In this document: in pieces, positions 26,036-35,001 of the stretch | Layout: each line of letters begins with the position of its first letter | How positions within the stretch are numbered: the stretch's first letter is position 1 | NCBI RefSeq assembly: GCF_015291705.1 | Contig: NZ_CP030050.1 | Location: 7,812,001-7,876,000, forward strand | Direction: 5' to 3' | From: Bradyrhizobium arachidis | Lineage (GTDB): Bacteria > Pseudomonadota > Alphaproteobacteria > Rhizobiales > Xanthobacteraceae | DNA: 64,000 nt | Notes under the pieces: generated by a model | The model's database searches: none | What the model saw: the letters and a program-made list of their open reading frames with translations, nothing else | What the model was told of the DNA's origin: nothing | Position numbers and translations under genes: made by a program

Positions 26036-27730
26036 ATGGACAGCTTCCGCTCGCTCGTGGCGCTCCTGGCGCGGCGCGCCGCGGAGCAGGCTGACGACCG
26101 CGCCTATGTCTTCGTCTCCGATCGCGGGACGGAAGAAGCCGCCCTCACCTTCCGCCAACTGCATAACGCTGCAAGCGCGCTTGCGGCGCGCCTGGGTGCG
26201 GCCGCACGGCCCGGCGAGCGCGCCATCCTGGTGTTTCCGCCCGGCATCGAATTCATGGTGGCGTTCTTCGGCTGCCTGATGGCCGGCATCATCGCGGTGC
26301 CGATGATGATGCCTCGGCGAAACAGCGCGCGCGACGCCAGCGCCGCGATCCTCGCCAATTGCACGCCGGCGCTGGCGCTGACCAGCTCGGCCTTCGCGCT
26401 CCGCGGCGATCTGCAAACGCGGTTTACGCAGGACAACATCCGCTGGATCGAGGTTGATCTTGCCGCCGATGCCGCGGCGGCAGTCGATCTGCCCGAGCCG
26501 ACGGCCGATGACATTGCGTTCCTGCAATACACCTCAGGTTCAACCTCGGAGCCCAAGGGCGTGATGGTGAGCCACGCCAACCTGCTCGCCAATCTCGAGA
26601 TGATCCGGCTCGCGCTCGGCAACACCAGACAGTCGACCTACGTCAACTGGGTGCCGCTCTATCACGACATGGGGCTGATCTTGAACGCGCTGCAGGCGTT
26701 CTATGTCGGAGCTACTTGTGTGCTGATAGCGCCGAATGCCTTCATGCAGCGGCCGCTTGGCTGGCTCCGCGCGATCTCGCATTACCGTGCGGAAGTGGCG
26801 TGCAGTCCGAATTTCGGCTTCGATCTCTGCGTCAGCCGCTATCGCGCCGACCAGATGGAGGGCGTCGATCTCTCCTCGCTCAGGATCGCGCTGAACGGCG
26901 CCGAGCCGGTGCATGCGGACACCATCGAGCGGTTCGTCACGGCTTTCTCGCCCCACGGATTCGATCCGCGCGCGATCTATCCGGCCTACGGCATGGCGGA
27001 AGCCACGCTGCTGATCTCCGGCGGACGCCGCGGCGGCGGTCACGTCACGCGCAGCGTGAGCCGCGCCGCGCTCCAGGCGCATGGAGCGGAGGCGCCGTCC
27101 GGCGCGGACGACACGCAGATCGTCGTCGGCTGCGGGCGCGCGCTGGCCGGCGAGCGCATCGCGATCGTGGAGCCGGAGCAGCGGACGCGTCTGCCCGCCG
27201 ACCGCGTCGGCGAGATCTGGGTGAACGGCGCCAATGTCGCCCGCGCCTATTGGCGCAACGAAGGGAGCCGCGACGGGCTCAATGCGGAGATCTTCGGCGA
27301 GGACGGCCCGTGGCTGCGCACCGGCGATCTCGGCTTCCTCGATGCGAATGGCGAGCTGTTCGTCACCGGGCGGATCAAGGACCTCATCATCATCCGCGGC
27401 ATCAACCATTATCCGCAGGACATCGAGCGCACGGTGCAATCGCTCGACGGTGCTTTGCGCGAGAACTGCGGTGCGGCGTTCTCGGTGCCGGACGAGGGCG
27501 AAGAGACGCTCGTCATCGTGCAGGAGGTCGAGCGCACCGCGCGCCACACCATCGACATCGCCGAGATCAAGGGACGGATCCGCGAGGCCGTCGCCGACAG
27601 CCACGAGCTCTCCGCGCGCCACATCGCGTTGATCCGCCCCGGCAGCCTGCCGAAGACCACCAGCGGCAAGATCCAGCGCAAGCTGGCGCGCAGGCTGTGG
27701 CTCGACGGCGGGCTGGAGGAGATCGGCTGA
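26036..27730 (+). CDS. Fatty-acyl-AMP ligase (FAAL)
   Basis: The 564-residue product is a full-length ANL-family adenylating enzyme. It shows the ATP-binding loop YTSGSTSEPKG (165-175), WVPLYHDMGLI (205-215), YPAYGMAEATL (315-325), the hinge region LRTGDLGFL and DLIIIRGINHYPQDIE, and the catalytic Lys in PKTTSGKIQRK. The segment around VGCGRAL and the YHDMGL and GINHYPQDIE blocks are typical of fatty-acyl-AMP ligases rather than CoA ligases. It would activate a free fatty acid to acyl-AMP and load it on the adjacent carrier protein. It ends 7 bases from the convergent SGNH gene. Confidence 0.92.
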   Translation: MDSFRSLVALLARRAAEQADDRAYVFVSDRGTEEAALTFRQLHNAASALAARLGAAARPGERAILVFPPGIEFMVAFFGCLMAGIIAVPMMMPRRNSARDASAAILANCTPALALTSSAFALRGDLQTRFTQDNIRWIEVDLAADAAAAVDLPEPTADDIAFLQYTSGSTSEPKGVMVSHANLLANLEMIRLALGNTRQSTYVNWVPLYHDMGLILNALQAFYVGATCVLIAPNAFMQRPLGWLRAISHYRAEVACSPNFGFDLCVSRYRADQMEGVDLSSLRIALNGAEPVHADTIERFVTAFSPHGFDPRAIYPAYGMAEATLLISGGRRGGGHVTRSVSRAALQAHGAEAPSGADDTQIVVGCGRALAGERIAIVEPEQRTRLPADRVGEIWVNGANVARAYWRNEGSRDGLNAEIFGEDGPWLRTGDLGFLDANGELFVTGRIKDLIIIRGINHYPQDIERTVQSLDGALRENCGAAFSVPDEGEETLVIVQEVERTARHTIDIAEIKGRIREAVADSHELSARHIALIRPGSLPKTTSGKIQRKLARRLWLDGGLEEIG

Positions 27731-27736
27731 GCCGAC

Positions 27737-28747
27737 TCAGAAATCGATCTTTGCGCCCTGACCGTCTCGCAGGCTCGCGGCGATGCCTTGCTCAATCCTG
27801 CGCGCGATGGCCGCGCGGTAGTGGACGAGATCCGTAAAATTGGCGGGATCACGCGTCAACGCGTTGTCGACGCGATAGTCGACCAGGTTGCTGTTTGCGC
27901 GCCCGCTGACAATGGAGCGGAAGGCTTCCCTGCAAGCCGCATGAACTGCGGCGTCGCGCGTGCCGGGAACAGGCACGATCGTGTAGAAGGTCGGGGGCAT
28001 CACCAGCACGACCGCCACCTCGCGCGGAAATTTTCCGATCGCGGCGGCCAGCATGTCCGCGTACGGAAAATGATCCGTGACTTTGCCTCTGAACGGCGCC
28101 GCGTTCGCCGGCTCCGCAGCAGTCGGATGCTTCGCGCCGGGCGCCCATAGTTCTTCGTAATTCCAATAGCCATCGGCGCGGACCGGCTGGCGGGCGCCGC
28201 GAGCGATGGCGATACGTTGGAATGAGCGATCGAGCGCGGCCCAGGTGAAGAGATGGCCGAGCTGGCGCAATGTGCCGCCCTCATAAAGCCAGTACGGAAA
28301 TGGGTCCTTCGACAGAGGCAAGACCGCCTGGCTGCACCAGGGCTGATCGATCGAGAAGACGAGGGCGCGGATCGTCTGGTGGTGCCGGGCAAAGAAATCG
28401 AGAATCGCGAGATCGCCGCGCGGATCGGCGCCAGGCGCGACAAGCTGAACGAAGCGCAGACCCGTCGCCTTGTCCAGTCGCGCAGGTTCGAGCAGCTGCC
28501 CGGTCGAATTGCCTAGGATGGCGGAATCAAATTGCGTGTCGCGGGCTCGGCTTACATTGGCCGTCCAGGGATTGCGGTCAGCCACGCCGCGAATGGCGAA
28601 GGGACCAAAACGGCCGCTATCGTAGGGATCGACAAGGATCACGAGGGTCGCAATCAACGCCGCGCCCAGCGCGAGCGCGCCAAAGCAGGCCACGAGGCAA
28701 CGGCTCCATCCGGATGAGACGTCAGAACTGGAAGTAGACGAACTCAT
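27737..28747 (-). CDS. SGNH-like, one-TM partner of MBOAT acyltransferase (DltD-like role)
   Basis: The 336-residue product has one N-terminal membrane segment (about residues 17-39) and a periplasmic domain. AILGNSTGQLLEP (Ser81) looks like an SGNH block I, and TDLVHYR near the end (Asp306, His309) fits the block V Asp-x-x-His. These are my reading of weakly conserved motifs, not a database match. Its start overlaps the end of the MBOAT gene by 26 bases, so the two form one unit. DltD and AlgX/AlgJ hold the same position beside their MBOAT partners. It probably accepts or transfers the acyl group outside the membrane. Confidence 0.75.
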   Translation of the reverse strand: MSSSTSSSDVSSGWSRCLVACFGALALGAALIATLVILVDPYDSGRFGPFAIRGVADRNPWTANVSRARDTQFDSAILGNSTGQLLEPARLDKATGLRFVQLVAPGADPRGDLAILDFFARHHQTIRALVFSIDQPWCSQAVLPLSKDPFPYWLYEGGTLRQLGHLFTWAALDRSFQRIAIARGARQPVRADGYWNYEELWAPGAKHPTAAEPANAAPFRGKVTDHFPYADMLAAAIGKFPREVAVVLVMPPTFYTIVPVPGTRDAAVHAACREAFRSIVSGRANSNLVDYRVDNALTRDPANFTDLVHYRAAIARRIEQGIAASLRDGQGAKIDF

Positions 28748-30104
28748 GGCCCCCTCGTTCGCCGATCTGAATCAGCAAGGCAAGAATGCCGACACCGAGC
28801 AGGCCCGCCAGCACCACGTTCGGACGGCGGGTGAAGAAAGCCACGATGTCCTGGCTCGCCGGCAGCACGAACGCGAACAACGGCGCTGCGATCAGCGGCC
28901 ACAACTGTCCACCGCGTTCGAGCGGCAGCGGCGACAACAGCCCGGAGAAGACATGCCAGGCCGCCTCCACCGATCCCGCGCGAAAGATCACGCCGGTCGC
29001 GAGCACGAACAGCACCGTGAGCGCCCAGCCGAGCCATGACGGGCAGCGCGGACCATAGCGCCGCCACAGCGAACAAACGACCTGCGCGAGTCCGTGCAGC
29101 ATGCCCCACAGCACAAAGGTCCAGCTCGCGCCGTGCCACAGGCCGCACAGCGCCATCGTGATCAGCATCGCGCCGAAGAATTGCACCGGCAGAAAGCGCC
29201 GCGGCAACAGGCGCGAATTGACCAGTGGGTAAAACACGTAGTCGCGCAGGAACAGCATCAGGGTGATGTGCCAGCGCTGCCAGAAATCCTGGATGTTGGT
29301 CGAGCGCAGCGGCGCGTTGAAATTGTACGGCAGTTGCACGCCGAACAGCAGGCCAAGGCCGATCGCGATGTCCGAATAGCCGGAGAAGTCGAACAGGATC
29401 TGGAATGAGAAGCAGAAGGCGAGCCAGGCATCGCCGCTTGGAAGCGGCCCATGTGCTGCCGCCGCGTAGATCGGATCGAGCAGATGCGCGATGCTGTCGG
29501 CAATCATGATCTTCTCGAACAGGCCGAGCGCGATGAAGCTGGTCGCGATGCAGAACTGGCGCTGCCAGCCCGGCACGTAAACCTGCCTTCCGAACTGGTG
29601 CATCACCTCCGACCAGCGCGCCAGCGGCCCTGCAATCGCCTGCGGGAAGAAGGCGATGTAGAGCGCGTAGCGGTCGAGCGCGTAGAGCGGCGCCTTGCCG
29701 CGCTTCAGATCGACCAGGTACATGATGTGGTGGAAAGTGAAGAAGGAGATGCCGAGCGGCAGCCCGATGTCGAGCGCCGGCAGCGTGGTGCCGAGCACGA
29801 GGCCGACATTGGCGAGCAGGAAGTTGGCGTATTTGAACAGCGCCAGCACCGCAAGATCGAGCACGATCACCAAGGTCAGCACGGCCTTCCACTTCACCCG
29901 CCCATAGACGACCGAGGCGAGCCAGTTGATCGCGATCGAGGCGATCAGCAGCAGGATGAAGGACGGACTGCCCCAGGCATAGAAGGCGAGCGACAGCGCG
30001 ACCTGCACGCCGATGCGCAAATGCGGATAAGGATCGGCCAGGCGGTAGATCAGCAGTGCCGCCGGCAGGAAGACCAGGAGAAAGGGGTAGTCGTTGAACA
30101 GCAT
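28722..30104 (-). CDS. MBOAT-family O-acyltransferase (AlgI/DltB type)
   Basis: The 460-residue protein is polytopic with about 11 membrane segments. The MBOAT marks are present: GLPLGISFFTFHHIMYLVD (114-132), FFPQAIAGPLARWSE (152-166), FWQRWHIT (274-281) and CGLWHGASWTF with the catalytic His324. Members move acyl groups from a cytoplasmic carrier to an acceptor on the outer face, as AlgI does for alginate and DltB for D-alanine. No alginate or cellulose genes are nearby, but an acyl carrier protein and an acyl-AMP ligase are. The acceptor is unknown. Confidence 0.92.
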   Translation of the reverse strand: MLFNDYPFLLVFLPAALLIYRLADPYPHLRIGVQVALSLAFYAWGSPSFILLLIASIAINWLASVVYGRVKWKAVLTLVIVLDLAVLALFKYANFLLANVGLVLGTTLPALDIGLPLGISFFTFHHIMYLVDLKRGKAPLYALDRYALYIAFFPQAIAGPLARWSEVMHQFGRQVYVPGWQRQFCIATSFIALGLFEKIMIADSIAHLLDPIYAAAAHGPLPSGDAWLAFCFSFQILFDFSGYSDIAIGLGLLFGVQLPYNFNAPLRSTNIQDFWQRWHITLMLFLRDYVFYPLVNSRLLPRRFLPVQFFGAMLITMALCGLWHGASWTFVLWGMLHGLAQVVCSLWRRYGPRCPSWLGWALTVLFVLATGVIFRAGSVEAAWHVFSGLLSPLPLERGGQLWPLIAAPLFAFVLPASQDIVAFFTRRPNVVLAGLLGVGILALLIQIGERGGHEFVYFQF

Positions 30105-30151
30105 CGGGTCAAAGCCGCGCCATCACCGGCGCTCGCGCCGGTCGATGACGC

Positions 30152-31129
30152 TCAGCCCGTTTCCAGATCGGGTGCGGCATCGCCCGGCTGCCGCAGCATG
30201 CGCCGCGCGATCTTCTCCTCGCTCGGCACCTTGACGTCCCAGGCGAGCCCCGCCGCTTCCAGCGCGCGGATGAAGATGAAGCCGGGATCGAACTCGAACC
30301 AGCGCAGGCCAAAGGCCGCGGAATACGGAAAGGCATGGTGGTTGTTGTGCCAGCCCTCACCCCAGGCGAGCCAGGCCATCACACCGAGATTGCGGCTGTT
30401 GTCGTCGCGGGTGACGAAGGGCTGCGTGCCAAAGGTGTGCATGACGGAGTTGATGGCCGAAAAGGTCTGCTCGACCACGAACATGCGCACCACGCCGCCC
30501 CACAGGAAGCCGTTCAGCGCGCCCCACGGGCTCATGGTGACGAGGCCGCCGATCGCCGCCGGCAGCACCAGGCCGAGCACGACCCAGCTGTAATAGTAGC
30601 TGTTGACGGCGACCAGCCTGCGGTCCGCCATCAAGTCTGGCACGTAGTGCGCCACGTTGGGATAATCGTGCGCGATCATCCAGGTCAGGTGCGCGTGCAG
30701 GAAACCGCGCAAGCGGCCGAGCAGGCTGTCGCCATGCAGAAGCGGCGAGTGCAGGTCGCCGTCGTGATCTGACAATTCGTGGTGGCGCCGGTGCATCGCC
30801 GCCCAGGACAGCATCGAGCCGCGGCCGGCCATCGACCCCATGATGATCAGCATCGCGCTCACCGTCGTGGAGGTCGCAAAGGCGCGGTGGGTGAACAGGC
30901 GGTGATAGCCGACGGTGAGGCCGAGGCCGGTGATCAGCCAGAAGCCGAGGAACAGGCCGAGCTCCATGGCACCGATCGGCCGGACGAACAACAGCCCCAG
31001 CGCAGCCAGCGCGCCGAGGAAGGGCAGCACATCGAAAAGGATGAAATGCCGCCGCTGCATCTTATGAAAATGCCGGCTGCGGATGATGCGGTGATCGCGT
31101 TTCTGTGGCACGGGCGGATTCCAATGCAA
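30152..31129 (-). CDS. Fatty acyl desaturase
   Basis: The three histidine boxes of membrane di-iron desaturases are intact: HRLFTH (76-81), HRRHH (113-117) and HNNHH in WGEGWHNNHHAFPYSA. Four membrane helices flank them. It belongs to the acyl-CoA/acyl-lipid delta-9-type group. The frame opens at TTG 31129; GTG 31111, with GGA upstream, and ATG 31060 are possible starts, and none has a strong ribosome-binding site. It lies 47 bases upstream of the MBOAT gene on the same strand, so it may set the unsaturation of the chain that the cassette transfers, or act on membrane lipids generally. Confidence 0.88.
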   Translation of the reverse strand: MHWNPPVPQKRDHRIIRSRHFHKMQRRHFILFDVLPFLGALAALGLLFVRPIGAMELGLFLGFWLITGLGLTVGYHRLFTHRAFATSTTVSAMLIIMGSMAGRGSMLSWAAMHRRHHELSDHDGDLHSPLLHGDSLLGRLRGFLHAHLTWMIAHDYPNVAHYVPDLMADRRLVAVNSYYYSWVVLGLVLPAAIGGLVTMSPWGALNGFLWGGVVRMFVVEQTFSAINSVMHTFGTQPFVTRDDNSRNLGVMAWLAWGEGWHNNHHAFPYSAAFGLRWFEFDPGFIFIRALEAAGLAWDVKVPSEEKIARRMLRQPGDAAPDLETG

Positions 31130-31438
31130 TCATGAGTACATACAAGCCGGGCGGGCGCAACCCAAGCCGCCGCCTCAAGTTTCAACAGGTCCTGCCCATC
31201 GGGCCCTGGGCCCCGGCGGAAACCGGCAATTCCCTCACTTTTGCGAGAGAATCGCGCCTTCCGGCCGCGTGCAACCGGCCGGTCATCCAGCTGTAAAAAC
31301 CCCGCAATAGCGTCCGGCCCATTCATCGAGCCAGGACGGCTGGCGGGGAGTGTTGCGGCGCGCCCGGAATTTGTGCCGGGCATGATCCAAGCGATGGCCC
31401 CGCCCGCAGGATTGAGATCACCGGATGCGGAGACTGTC
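31130..31438. other. Divergent intergenic region, no gene seen
   Basis: These 309 bases separate the desaturase from a divergent hydrolase gene. I see no palindrome, protein-like frame or clear operator. It presumably holds both promoters. Confidence 0.4.
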
Positions 31439-32296
31439 ATGAAGCGAGGCATTGCCGTTTTCGCCTCAGCCGCGGCGCTGATGGCCTTCACCTATTTCGT
31501 TGCCGGCAAATGGGCGATCCACCACACGACCCTTGCGATGGCCGACATCCTGCGCGGCGACCGCGACGTGACCGTCGAGGTCTCGGTTCGCCGCGACCGC
31601 GAGATCCAGTCGATGGCCGAAATGATCGACCTGCCGGTCGTCATTCTCAGCCACGGCAACACGGTCAAGCATACCGAGTATTCGTTCCTCACCAACACAT
31701 TCGCCGCGCGCGGCTATCTGGTCGTGAGCATCCAGCATGATCTTTCGACCGACGATCCCATGGTGACCAAGGCCGGCGAGGAATATGTTGGACGCCGCTC
31801 GCAATACAATCGCGGCATCGCCAACATCCTGTTCACGATCGAGCGGCTCAAGCAGCTCTACCCGAATGCGGATTACCGCCATTTGACCCTGGTGGGGCAT
31901 TCGAACGGCGGCGACATCTCGATGTATTTCGCCAAGCTCCATCCGGAGCTGGTGAAGAAGGTCGTCACGCTCGACAATCTGCGCGTGCCCTTCGTCACCG
32001 ACGGCAGGGTCAAGATCCTGTCCTTCCGCTCCAGGGATCCGCAGTTCAAGCCCGATCCCGGAGTCGTGCCCGACGACGAGACCTGCGCCAAAGCGGGCAT
32101 CCAGGTGGTGAAGACCGAATTCCAGCACAACGATCTCAGCGACCGCGGCTCGGACCAGGTCAAGGGCTTCATCGAAGGCGCGGTGCACGACTTCCTCAAC
32201 GAGCTCGGCGAGGACGACAGCCCGTTCAACTTGCCGCGCCTGGGGAAGCCGCGGCCAACCATCGATCAGCTGGCGGCCGCGGTGCCGGAGCGCTGA
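31439..32296 (+). CDS. Membrane-anchored or exported alpha/beta hydrolase
   Basis: ATG 31439 has GGAG 6 bases upstream and begins a signal anchor (MKRGIAVFASAAALMAFTYF). The 285-residue product has an alpha/beta-hydrolase core: VVILSHGNTVKHTEYSFL as the oxyanion region, LVGHSNGGDISMYFAKLHP with the nucleophile Ser, and TLDNLRVPF as a candidate acid region. The chain resembles lipase or PAF-acetylhydrolase-like enzymes, but I cannot name the substrate. It is monocistronic and followed by a palindrome. Confidence 0.83.
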   Translation: MKRGIAVFASAAALMAFTYFVAGKWAIHHTTLAMADILRGDRDVTVEVSVRRDREIQSMAEMIDLPVVILSHGNTVKHTEYSFLTNTFAARGYLVVSIQHDLSTDDPMVTKAGEEYVGRRSQYNRGIANILFTIERLKQLYPNADYRHLTLVGHSNGGDISMYFAKLHPELVKKVVTLDNLRVPFVTDGRVKILSFRSRDPQFKPDPGVVPDDETCAKAGIQVVKTEFQHNDLSDRGSDQVKGFIEGAVHDFLNELGEDDSPFNLPRLGKPRPTIDQLAAAVPER

Positions 32297-32313
32297 GCGT
32301 GCGGCCTTGCGCC

Positions 32314-32431
32314 TCTCGTGCCCCGGACGCGGCGCAGCGCGTAGCGGTGCACTGCAGAGCCGGGGCCCATCTTTCTGGGTCCCGGCTCTGCGTCGCGTCA
32401 TTTCATGCCGCGCCGCGTCCGGGACACGAGA
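32314..32431. repeat. CTCGTGCCCCGGACG-family palindrome (copy 1)
   Basis: TCTCGTG at 32314-32320 and the CCCCGGACGCGGC that follows pair, with one mismatch, with GCCGCGTCCGGGACACGAGA at 32412-32431. The loop holds a second stem around GCAGAGCCGGGGCCC and GGGTCCCGGCTCTGC. It lies between convergent genes. The second copy is at 58591-58712. Confidence 0.82.
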
Positions 32432-32438
32432 GCCTCGA

Positions 32439-34718
32439 TCACTCCCCGTCCCTTATCCGCCGGTACAGCGCGCCCAAAATATTGGAATAATCGTCGGTCC
32501 AGACCCGCACCCTGTCGTCGGCTTCGGTTTCCTCCCATTGCTTGGAGGATGCGATCCTGCCGACGTCGTCCGCATCGCGCGCGGAAATGACGACGTCGGT
32601 GGAGAAGATGTAATCGGAATCGCGGCCCGAATCCTCGTTGTAGACCCAGCTCTTCAAATCGTTGGCGTCGGCGATGCCGACCACGACGGGCTCCAGATCG
32701 AGATGCCGGTTGGAGACGTGCATCACCACCGCGCCGTGCGGGGCGAGCTTGTCCTTGTAGATCTTCATCGCCTCTTCGGTCGCGAGGTGAATCGGGATCG
32801 CATCCGACGAATAGGCATCGACGATGATGAGATCGTAGGCGCCGTCGGGCTCCTTCGCGAAGGTCAGGCGTGCGTCGCCGATGACCGGCTTCAGGTCCGG
32901 CAGGCAGCTCGAGATGTAACGAAAATTCTTCGGATCCCGCGCCGCATCCACCATCGACTGGTCGATCTCGAAGAACTTCCAGTCCTCCCCTCGTTCGGCG
33001 GCGCAGGCGAGCGTGCCCGAGCCGACGCCGATTGCCGCGACCTTCAGCGGGCCGCCCTTGCGCTCGCGCATCGCGGTGACGGCCTGACCGATGCCGCCGT
33101 CCTTGTGATAGTAAGTGATCGGCTCCGGCCGGCCGGCGACGGGCGTGCCGTCATTGTTGAGGAAGCGCTCGGCGCCGTGGATGGTGGTGCCGTGCATCAG
33201 CACGTGGAAATAGCCGCCGGGCGTCACCACGATCTTGTGCACGCCGAAGAAGCTGCGCACCGTGGTGACGCGGCCCTCGTCCGCGGGATAAACGCGGATC
33301 AAGGCCAGCGCCAGCGCGACGGTGGCAAAGATCTTCCAGCGGTCTGCATTGAATGCCAGCGCCAGCAGCGCGGCGAGCACGCCGACGCCGCCGGCGACCC
33401 AGACGCGGTGATCCTCGAACCAGGTCGACAGATCACCCGTGGTGGTGGACGGCACAACCAGCGCGACCGCAAGCGCGGCGAGCACCAGCCAGTACCATTT
33501 GACGACACCGGCGAGACGCTCGCTGGCGGGCGGCCGGCACAGCGCGGCAAGCGCGACCAGGATCGGATATTCGGCGATCCATGAGAAGGTGAAGGGAGCA
33601 ACGAGACCGGCAAACAGCCCGCCGATCATGCCGCCGAACGACAGCGCGACATAGAAGCCGGTGAGATATTTGGCCGCCGGCCGGGTCCGCGCCAGCTCGC
33701 CATGACAGGCCATGGCGATGACGAAGAAGCAGAGCTGGTGCCCGCCGAGGGTCAGCAGCAGGTTCTGCTCGCCGCCGAATGCCAGCAGGACGATGACGCC
33801 CGCGATCGCAACCGGCTGGAGCATCAGCATCCATTTGTGGGGCAACAGCGGGCGCGACTGGAACACCACCACCCAGGTGAGCAGATACAGCGAGAGCGGC
33901 AGCACCCATAGCAGCGGCGCCGCCGCGACGTCGGTCGAGATATGCGCGGTGACGGCGATGAGCAGGCCGGACGGCACCGCGGCGAGGAAGATCCAGCGCA
34001 GCCGCGTCAGCAGACTCGGGGCCGGCGCATTGATCTCCTCGGTTTGCGCATCGACCACGGGAAGCTTCGGCGAGCGCAGCAGCAACACGCCGCAGCCGCC
34101 GATCAGCAGGATCAGCAGGCCATAGCCGGCGGTCCAGAACCGGTTCTGCGTGTGCAGCGTGAACATCGGCTCCAGCAGGAAGGGATAGGACAACAGCGCG
34201 AGGAAGCTGCCGATGTTGGAGGAGGCATAGAGGAAATAGGGATCGTGGCCGGCAGGATGGCCGGTGCGGACGAACCAGGCTTGCAGCAGCGGGTTGTTGG
34301 CGGCGAGCGCGAAGAACGGCAGGCCGATCGAGACCACGAACAGGCCGAGCAGCCAGAATGCGTAGCCCGACGCCGGCGGCTCGCCATAGGCAGAGGCGAT
34401 GCCGAGCGGCAGGGTGGCGAAGGCCGCGATCAGCAGCATCAGATGCACCACGACGGGAACGATGCGGTTCCTGACCTGCATCAACAGATGCGCATAGGCA
34501 TAGCCGGCAAGCAGCAGCGACTGGAAGAACACCATCGCCACCGACCACACCGCCGGCGAGCCGCCGAGCCGCGGCAGCACCATCTTCGTGAACAGCGGCT
34601 GCACCGAGAACAGCAACAGCGCGCTGACGAAGATCGCGGCGGTGTAGACCGTCAGCAGCAGCCGGTTGCGCGACGACGACGGCTGCTCCGTGGCGGCGGG
34701 TTGCACGATCGAATCCAT
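32439..34718 (-). CDS. Membrane-fused spermidine-synthase-like protein
   Basis: I start at ATG 34718 (MDSIVQPAATEQPSSSRNRL); the frame continues upstream through two palindromes. The 759-residue product has about 14 membrane segments (to about residue 515) followed by a spermidine-synthase-like Rossmann domain: VAAIGVGSGTLACAAERG, FFEIDQSMVDAARDP, VIGDARLTF and LIIVDAYSSDAIPIHL. Fused proteins of this layout are widespread but uncharacterised; polyamine synthesis is possible but unproven. The 5' leader contains a perfect 13-base-arm palindrome 17 bases before the start. Confidence 0.85.
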   Translation of the reverse strand: MDSIVQPAATEQPSSSRNRLLLTVYTAAIFVSALLLFSVQPLFTKMVLPRLGGSPAVWSVAMVFFQSLLLAGYAYAHLLMQVRNRIVPVVVHLMLLIAAFATLPLGIASAYGEPPASGYAFWLLGLFVVSIGLPFFALAANNPLLQAWFVRTGHPAGHDPYFLYASSNIGSFLALLSYPFLLEPMFTLHTQNRFWTAGYGLLILLIGGCGVLLLRSPKLPVVDAQTEEINAPAPSLLTRLRWIFLAAVPSGLLIAVTAHISTDVAAAPLLWVLPLSLYLLTWVVVFQSRPLLPHKWMLMLQPVAIAGVIVLLAFGGEQNLLLTLGGHQLCFFVIAMACHGELARTRPAAKYLTGFYVALSFGGMIGGLFAGLVAPFTFSWIAEYPILVALAALCRPPASERLAGVVKWYWLVLAALAVALVVPSTTTGDLSTWFEDHRVWVAGGVGVLAALLALAFNADRWKIFATVALALALIRVYPADEGRVTTVRSFFGVHKIVVTPGGYFHVLMHGTTIHGAERFLNNDGTPVAGRPEPITYYHKDGGIGQAVTAMRERKGGPLKVAAIGVGSGTLACAAERGEDWKFFEIDQSMVDAARDPKNFRYISSCLPDLKPVIGDARLTFAKEPDGAYDLIIVDAYSSDAIPIHLATEEAMKIYKDKLAPHGAVVMHVSNRHLDLEPVVVGIADANDLKSWVYNEDSGRDSDYIFSTDVVISARDADDVGRIASSKQWEETEADDRVRVWTDDYSNILGALYRRIRDGE

Positions 34719-34734
34719 GAAAGCTCCGGCAAAA

Positions 34735-34777
34735 GCGTTTTCCAGCGAAGCGGGCACCGGTTCGCGCTGGAAAACGC
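34735..34777. repeat. Palindrome in the 5' leader of the spermidine-synthase-like gene
   Basis: GCGTTTTCCAGCG (34735-34747) and CGCTGGAAAACGC (34765-34777) are perfect 13-base inverted arms. The element lies just upstream of the minus-strand start at 34718 and would form a hairpin in that mRNA leader. Confidence 0.85.
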
Positions 34778-34889
34778 GTCGAATAACTCCCCCGGCGGGC
34801 GCCGGACCGCGCGCAATGGAGCACACCGCGCCTGAACGGGCAATAAAGGGGCACGTGATGTTGCAGCGTGGAATGCTTGATATAGAGAT

Positions 34890-34989
34890 GTCATTCCGGG
34901 GCGATGCGCAGCATCGAACCCGGAACCTCGAGATTCTCCGGTGCGGAGCCCGCACCATAGTTCGATGCTGCGCATCGCCCCGGAATGAC
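34890..34989. repeat. GTCATTCCGGGG-family palindrome with 29-base arms
   Basis: Positions 34891-34919 and 34960-34988 are perfect inverted arms of 29 bases, from TCATTCCGGGG inward. This is the longest perfect palindrome I found in the window. It ends 13 bases upstream of the FAD oxidoreductase start. Confidence 0.9.
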
Positions 34990-35001
34990 GCCAGAGACAT
35001 C

